This document shows positions 59,581 to 64,000 of a stretch of DNA of 64,000 nt, one piece after another. The first letter of the stretch is position 1; each line of letters begins with the position of its first letter. Below the pieces are notes generated by a model. That model worked only from the letters and a program-made list of their open reading frames with translations. It did not search any database and was not told where the DNA came from. Made by a program: the position numbers and the translations under genes. The DNA comes from Tsukamurella pseudospumae (lineage in GTDB: Bacteria; Actinomycetota; Actinomycetes; Mycobacteriales; Mycobacteriaceae), in assembly GCF_001575205.1 (NCBI RefSeq), contig NZ_LSRE01000003.1, positions 1-64,000 on the forward strand, given 5' to 3'.

Positions 59581-61470
59581 TCAGGCCTGCTCGGCGCGCC
59601 CGCCGAGGTGCTCGGCGAGGAACCGCTCGGTGGCACGGAACATGTCGATCGTGTTCTCCGGGTTGACGAAGCCGTGCCCCTCGTCGGCCTTGATCATGTA
59701 CTCGACCTCCACACCGCGGGCCCGCAGGGCCTCCACGAGGTTGTCGGACTCGGCCTGCACCACGCGCGGATCGTTGGCGCCCTGCACCACGAGCAGCGGA
59801 GTGCGGATCTTCTCGACGCGGGTGATCGGTGACCGGGCGAGCATGTCGGCCAACTGATCCGGGTCCGACGGGTCGCCGGCGTATCGGATCCAGTTGTTGG
59901 CCAGGTAGGGCCGCGCGATCTCCGGCAGCGTCGCCATGAAGTTCGGCAGGCTCGAGATGCCCACGTAGTCGATCGCCGCGGCGAACTTCTCCGGGGTGAA
60001 GGTGACGCCGACCAGCGCCGCGTACCCGCCGTAGGAGCCGCCGAAGATCCCCAGCCGCCGCGGGTCCGCGATGCCCTCCGCCACGGCCCAGTCCACGGCG
60101 TCGATGAGGTCGTCGTGCATGGCGCCGGCCAGCTCGCCGATGCCGGCCTGCATGTGGGCCTTGCCGTAACCGGTGGAACCGCGGAAGTTCACCTGCAGCA
60201 CCGCGTACCCGCGGTTCGCGAGCAGCTGGACCTCGCCGTGATAGCCCCAGGTGTCGCGGAACCACGGCCCGCCGTGCACAAGCAGCACCAGCGGCAGACC
60301 CTCGGCCGGCTCGCCCACCGGCAGGGTGAGATACGAGGGCAGTTCCCGCCCGTCGCGCGCGGTCATCGCGACCGGCGCCATCGGAGCGAGCTGCGCCGGG
60401 TCCAGGTGCGGAAAGGGCCGGAAGAGCAGCCGCGACTCGCCCGTGCGATGGTCGTAGAGGTAGGTGACGCCGGGGTCGCGGTCGTGGACGAAGGACACCA
60501 CCCAGCGGTTCCCGTCCAGGTCGGACGAGAGCGCGCCGAGGTCACCGTCGGACAAGGCGCGCAGGGCATCGAGCACCTCCCCGAACCGCGCGTCCAGAGC
60601 CCGGATCTCCTGGCGCTCACCGAGGTACCGGACACCGAGCAACGCGCCGGTGCGCGGGTCGACGATGAGCGGCTGCGGCATCGTCGGGGCGACGAGGCCG
60701 GTGGTGTCGAGGTCGAGGACGTCGTGCGCGTCGACCTCGGTCTCCTCGCCGGTGGCCCCGTCGAGGTGCACGACCCGCGTGCGGTCGGTGCCCCGGTTCG
60801 AGCCCAGCCACAGGCCTCCGTCGGGCGACGGGACGATCGGGAAGACGCCCAGCGGGTAGTCGATGCCGTCGAACGCGGCGATCGGGAGCAGCGCGCGAGC
60901 CGCGGAATCCCAGCGGCAGATCGCGATCGCGCCGGTGGCGTCCTGCGTGGACGCGAACAGCGTGCCGTCGGCGCCGTACACCCAGCCGGCCACGTTGCCG
61001 GGGTTGCGCTCGATCTCCGTGAGCCCGCCGGTGGCGATGTCGAGCTCGAAGACGTCGAACTCGTCGACCCTGCGCGGGTTCATGGAGACGATCGCGATCC
61101 CGGGCCGCGCGATCGGCAGGTCCATGAGAAACGCGGTCGCGCCGTCGAAGGGCGTGAGGTCGACGGCGGGCGCGTCCGGGTCGTCGAGGTCGGCGCGGAA
61201 GACGTGCCACCGCTCGTCGCCGCCGTTGTCCTGCAGGTAGATCAGCCAGCGCGGATCGGTGGTCCAGGAGAACATCTGGACACTGCGGGTGGCGTCCGCG
61301 GTGACGGCACGGGCGGGCACGGCGTCGTCGAGGCCCTCGACCCACACGTTCAGCCGCCCGTTCGACGGTGCCAGGAAGGCGATCCGGGACCCGTCGGGCG
61401 AGATCTTCGCTCCCGCTCGGACGGGCGAGTCGAAGAACTCCTCGACGGTGATGATGCTCGGCAACGGCAC
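59581..61470 (-). CDS. S9-family serine peptidase (prolyl oligopeptidase-like)
   Basis: A 629-residue protein. The N-terminal 350 residues contain WD40-like beta-propeller repeats (ISPDGSRIAFLAPSNGR, TDPRWLIYLQDNGG). The C-terminal catalytic domain has GIFGGSYGGYAALVGVTF (nucleophile Ser), NVQG-like VVQGANDPRVV (acid), and DEGHGFVNPENT (His). It hydrolyses short peptides, probably in the cytoplasm as no signal peptide is seen. GTG 61470 with AAGGAG gives the best start. Not part of an operon; convergent with paaK. Confidence 0.88.
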   Translation of the reverse strand: MPLPSIITVEEFFDSPVRAGAKISPDGSRIAFLAPSNGRLNVWVEGLDDAVPARAVTADATRSVQMFSWTTDPRWLIYLQDNGGDERWHVFRADLDDPDAPAVDLTPFDGATAFLMDLPIARPGIAIVSMNPRRVDEFDVFELDIATGGLTEIERNPGNVAGWVYGADGTLFASTQDATGAIAICRWDSAARALLPIAAFDGIDYPLGVFPIVPSPDGGLWLGSNRGTDRTRVVHLDGATGEETEVDAHDVLDLDTTGLVAPTMPQPLIVDPRTGALLGVRYLGERQEIRALDARFGEVLDALRALSDGDLGALSSDLDGNRWVVSFVHDRDPGVTYLYDHRTGESRLLFRPFPHLDPAQLAPMAPVAMTARDGRELPSYLTLPVGEPAEGLPLVLLVHGGPWFRDTWGYHGEVQLLANRGYAVLQVNFRGSTGYGKAHMQAGIGELAGAMHDDLIDAVDWAVAEGIADPRRLGIFGGSYGGYAALVGVTFTPEKFAAAIDYVGISSLPNFMATLPEIARPYLANNWIRYAGDPSDPDQLADMLARSPITRVEKIRTPLLVVQGANDPRVVQAESDNLVEALRARGVEVEYMIKADEGHGFVNPENTIDMFRATERFLAEHLGGRAEQA

Positions 61471-61556
61471 GGCGTCTCCTTCTGTCGGTGGTGTGCCTCC
61501 AGTGGAAACCATGCCGTCGCGGCATGGTCAAGCGGCGCCGCGACGCGCGCCGCGGT

Positions 61557-62741
61557 TCAGGAGAGGATACGCGCCAGGAACGGGGTCGAGTCCTTCATGG
61601 ACTCGAGGACCGCGCCGCTGTGATCGGCGTCCGGGTACTGGTGCAGTTCGACCGCGGTACCGCTCTTCTTCAGCGCCGCCGCCAGGGCGATCGAGGACTG
61701 GACGGGGACGTCCGTGTCCTTGAGCCCGACCCCCAGGAACACCGGTCGGTCGTATCCCGACGTAGGTGTTCCCATGTAGCGGTCGAGTGCCTCGCCGGCG
61801 CCGGGAACGGTACTGACCTTGGCACTGACGAAGTCCGTCGGCTTCAGTCCCTTCAGGGTCGCGCTGAGCTGTTCGTAGCACTGCACCTCGGCCTTCTCGG
61901 CGGCCTGCTTGCCACGCGGGGTGAGCACCGAGTCGAAGTCCACGCCGGGATTCGCCTCGCGGACGCCCGCGAGAATGTAGGCGGTGTAGGCGGTGGCCGC
62001 GGAGCTGAGCCCGCCGGGCAGGCTCGTGGTGGGTCCGACGTTCTTGACGACGTCCTCGATCCGGAACGGGGTCCCTGTGGCGACGACGCCGCGGTAGTCC
62101 AGCCCGCTGCCGGCGCTGAACTCGCTCGCCCACCGCGCGCTGTTGACGGCTGCGCCCCCGCCCTGCGACTGCCCGACGATGGCCCACTTCTTCGACAGGT
62201 TCAGCGACCGGTCCGTGTGCGCGGCGACCACGGAATCGACGACGCTGTGCGCGGTCGACACACTGTTGAGGTAGCTCATCAGCCCGGGTGTGCCGAGCCC
62301 CGCGTAGTCGGAGGCGACGATCGCGTAGCCCTGCGACAGCCAGTGCCCGAGGTACTGCCGGTCCCGGGCCGATCGGGGGTTCGCCGAGGGCGCGCAGGTA
62401 TCGCCCAGGCCGACGGTGCCGTGGGCCCACGCGATCACGGGCCAGCCGCCCGCCGGGGCGGTCCCCTTCGGCAGGAAGACGGCACCCGTGCTCGTCGCCG
62501 GCTTGTCGTGCTGATCCGTCGTCGAATAGAGCACCCGCTTGGCGGTCCCGGCTCCGGGCAGGGACAGCGCCGGGTCGAGCGGGACCGACCGGATCTGCAC
62601 GCCGCCCTTCGCCGGCACGGGGCCGGCGTACTTCGCGGCGTCGAGGCCGGACCAGTCCGGTGCGGCGACGGCGGGCGCCGCGACGAGTCCGGTTCCCAGC
62701 AGAGCAGTGATTCCGGCGAGCGCGAACCGCGTGATCCTCAT
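61557..62741 (-). CDS. Secreted lipase-like alpha/beta hydrolase
   Basis: A 394-residue protein with a signal peptide (MRITRFALAGITALLGTGLV, then AAPAVAA and cleavage). The mature part resembles the secretory lipase (LIP) family: WPVIAWAHGTVGLGD, the nucleophile elbow VGQSQGGGAAVNSA, LGVGLKDTDVPVQSS and the His in YPDADHSGAV. Cys pairs (DTCAPS, VQCYEQ) may form a disulfide. It would act outside the cell on esters or triglycerides. It lies 60 bp beyond the response-regulator gene and 86 bp upstream of the peptidase start. Confidence 0.85.
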   Translation of the reverse strand: MRITRFALAGITALLGTGLVAAPAVAAPDWSGLDAAKYAGPVPAKGGVQIRSVPLDPALSLPGAGTAKRVLYSTTDQHDKPATSTGAVFLPKGTAPAGGWPVIAWAHGTVGLGDTCAPSANPRSARDRQYLGHWLSQGYAIVASDYAGLGTPGLMSYLNSVSTAHSVVDSVVAAHTDRSLNLSKKWAIVGQSQGGGAAVNSARWASEFSAGSGLDYRGVVATGTPFRIEDVVKNVGPTTSLPGGLSSAATAYTAYILAGVREANPGVDFDSVLTPRGKQAAEKAEVQCYEQLSATLKGLKPTDFVSAKVSTVPGAGEALDRYMGTPTSGYDRPVFLGVGLKDTDVPVQSSIALAAALKKSGTAVELHQYPDADHSGAVLESMKDSTPFLARILS

Positions 62742-62800
62742 GCCACGGACTCTATCCCCGGCTCGCGCGCCGCACCGGGCGACCGCGCACGGAACCGGGA

Positions 62801-63460
62801 TCAGCTCACTGCGTATCGCTGCCGCGGTCGGCCGGTGGCGCCGTACTGCAGCGCCATCGTCAGCGTGCCGTCCCGCACCAGATCGGCGAGGTAGCGGCGC
62901 GCGGTCGCGGGTGAGATCCCCACCTGTCCTGCGATGTCGTCGGCCAGCAGTGGCCCCGACGCCGCCCGCAACGCCTCGACGATGCGCCGCTCGGTGACCG
63001 AGCCGCCGTCGTCGCGGCGCGGCGCCGGGCGGTCGCTGCGCAACACCGAGGCGGCTGCGTCGACCTGGTCCTGGGTGACCTCGGCACCGTCGAGGATCCG
63101 CCGGTAGGCCGTGTACGCGCCGAGCCGTCGCGCGAGCTCCGTCGCCGGGAAGGGCTTGATGAGGTACTGCAGTGCGCCCGCCGCGAAGCCCGCACGCACG
63201 CTGGCCGCATCGTCGGCGGCACCGAGGATGAAGGCGTCGCACCGCATCTCGCGCACCAGGTCGATGCCCGAGCCGTCGGGGAGGTAGACGTCGACGAGCG
63301 CCAGGTCGATCCGCTCGCGCTCCAGGGTCGCGCGCGCCTCCGACAGCGTCCGCGCGGAGCCCACCGTGGCGAGCCCGACCATGGTGTCCACGATCTTGGC
63401 GTGCAGTGCGGCCACCCGGAAGTCGTCGTCCACCACCAGGATCCGGATGTCACGTGGCAT
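62801..63460 (-). CDS. Response regulator of CitB/DcuR type
   Basis: A 219-residue regulator: receiver domain (RILVVDDDFRVAALHAKIV, phosphoacceptor in LALVDVYLPDGSG, KPF motif) and a C-terminal HTH of the CitT/DcuR kind (LADDIAGQVGISPATARRYL, then YGATGRPRQRY). It pairs with the kinase whose end overlaps its start by 11 bp. Such pairs sense C4-dicarboxylates or citrate; the ligand here is unknown. Confidence 0.88.
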   Translation of the reverse strand: MPRDIRILVVDDDFRVAALHAKIVDTMVGLATVGSARTLSEARATLERERIDLALVDVYLPDGSGIDLVREMRCDAFILGAADDAASVRAGFAAGALQYLIKPFPATELARRLGAYTAYRRILDGAEVTQDQVDAAASVLRSDRPAPRRDDGGSVTERRIVEALRAASGPLLADDIAGQVGISPATARRYLADLVRDGTLTMALQYGATGRPRQRYAVS

Positions 63461-64000
63461 CGTCGAGCACCCCCTGCGGCAGCGTGGCCATGACGGTGGT
63501 CGGCTCGTCCGCGCCGGGGCCGCCGCGCTCGACGACGGTGACCTCTCCCCCGTGCCCGCGGGCCACCTGCCGCGCGATGACGAGGCCGAGGCCGCGGCCG
63601 CCGGGCACCGTCGGATCGGTGCGGGTGCTGACGCCCTCGACGAAGGGATCTTCGACCGTGAACCCCGGACCGCTGTCGGTGACGATGATCGCGAGATCGT
63701 CTCCGTCGCGCAGGACGTCGATCTCGACCTCCCGGGGCTCGTCCCCGTCGGCGGCGGCGTCGATGGCGTTGTCGAGGAGGTTGCCCACCAGGGTGGTGGT
63801 GTCCACGGGGTGCGTGAGGACGCCGACCAGCGCGGTGTCGGCACCGACGCGCAGCACGACGCCCCGCTCGCGGGCGCGCGCCGCCTTCGCCGACACGAAG
63901 GCCTTCAGGTGCGGCTCATCGAGACTGTCCAGCCCGGAGACGGGCAGGACGCCCGCGCGGCCGGCGATCTCGTCGAGGTAGGCGATGGCCTCGTCGGTGC
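63450..64000 (-). CDS. Sensor histidine kinase (CitA/DcuS-type), C-terminal part
   Basis: The minus strand encodes about 183 residues of a histidine kinase ending at 63450 and running off the right edge, so the sensor, transmembrane and PAS parts are missing. Visible are part of the dimerisation region (DEAIAYLDEIAGRAGVLP) and the ATPase domain: N-box VGNLLDNAIDAAADG, G1 TDSGPGFTV, G2 GGRGLGLVIARQVARGHGG. The 11-bp overlap with the response regulator supports one transcript. Confidence 0.85.
   Translation of the reverse strand, partial: TDEAIAYLDEIAGRAGVLPVSGLDSLDEPHLKAFVSAKAARARERGVVLRVGADTALVGVLTHPVDTTTLVGNLLDNAIDAAADGDEPREVEIDVLRDGDDLAIIVTDSGPGFTVEDPFVEGVSTRTDPTVPGGRGLGLVIARQVARGHGGEVTVVERGGPGADEPTTVMATLPQGVLDDAT

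Overview
The window is high-GC DNA with actinobacterial features: many GTG/TTG starts, 1-, 4- and 8-bp stop/start overlaps, a carboxylic acid reductase, paired lipoproteins of a Nocardia/Rhodococcus/Tsukamurella-type family, and Paa, Nas and Sfn genes. It looks like a chromosome segment of a mycolate-containing member of the Mycobacteriales. Tsukamurella is my best guess; this is inference, and no rRNA or marker gene is present to settle it.

Layout. 1-790: broken left edge of an IS21-type insertion sequence, then non-coding DNA. 791-12954: a tightly coupled secondary-metabolite operon of a KS-AT-DH-KR-ACP polyketide synthase, a C-A-T-reductase NRPS and a two-gene ABC exporter. The expected product is an N-acyl amino aldehyde or alcohol, probably built on glycine. 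13058-25896: nitrate assimilation, with a nitrate reductase fused to its own flavodoxin/FNR reductase, a MobA-MoeA cofactor fusion, nirBD, a pseudokinase-like membrane protein, and on the minus strand narK, hemD (with a DNA-binding tail) and a CbiX-type chelatase. These cover uptake, nitrate and nitrite reduction, molybdopterin guanylylation and siroheme. GlnR-like boxes precede the nitrate and nitrite reductase genes.

26046-36820: a CPA1-type antiporter, an SSB paralogue with DnaA boxes upstream, carboxylic acid reductase, then an organosulfur cluster (SsuD, SfnG, SfnB-like, another luciferase-like monooxygenase) and an SPFH protein. 36821-44384: a gene-free stretch with two tRNA T-arm-like fragments, two paralogous lipoproteins, a rare serine hydrolase-ABC ATPase fusion with its permease, and an autoinhibited-type Fic protein behind an AT-rich promoter. 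44437-48630: aldehyde dehydrogenase, GMC oxidoreductase and a divergent AraC-type regulator.

48634-59577: a phenylacetate catabolic locus. paaI, paaZ and a TetR regulator (PaaR-type) are on the minus strand; the hydratase, dehydrogenase, paaG, paaABCDE and paaK are on the plus strand. Two near-identical TetR-type operators sit in the two intergenic regions. 59581-64000: an S9 peptidase, a secreted lipase-like hydrolase and a CitB/CitA-type two-component pair whose kinase runs off the right edge.

All functions are read from motifs and context. No database search was run.
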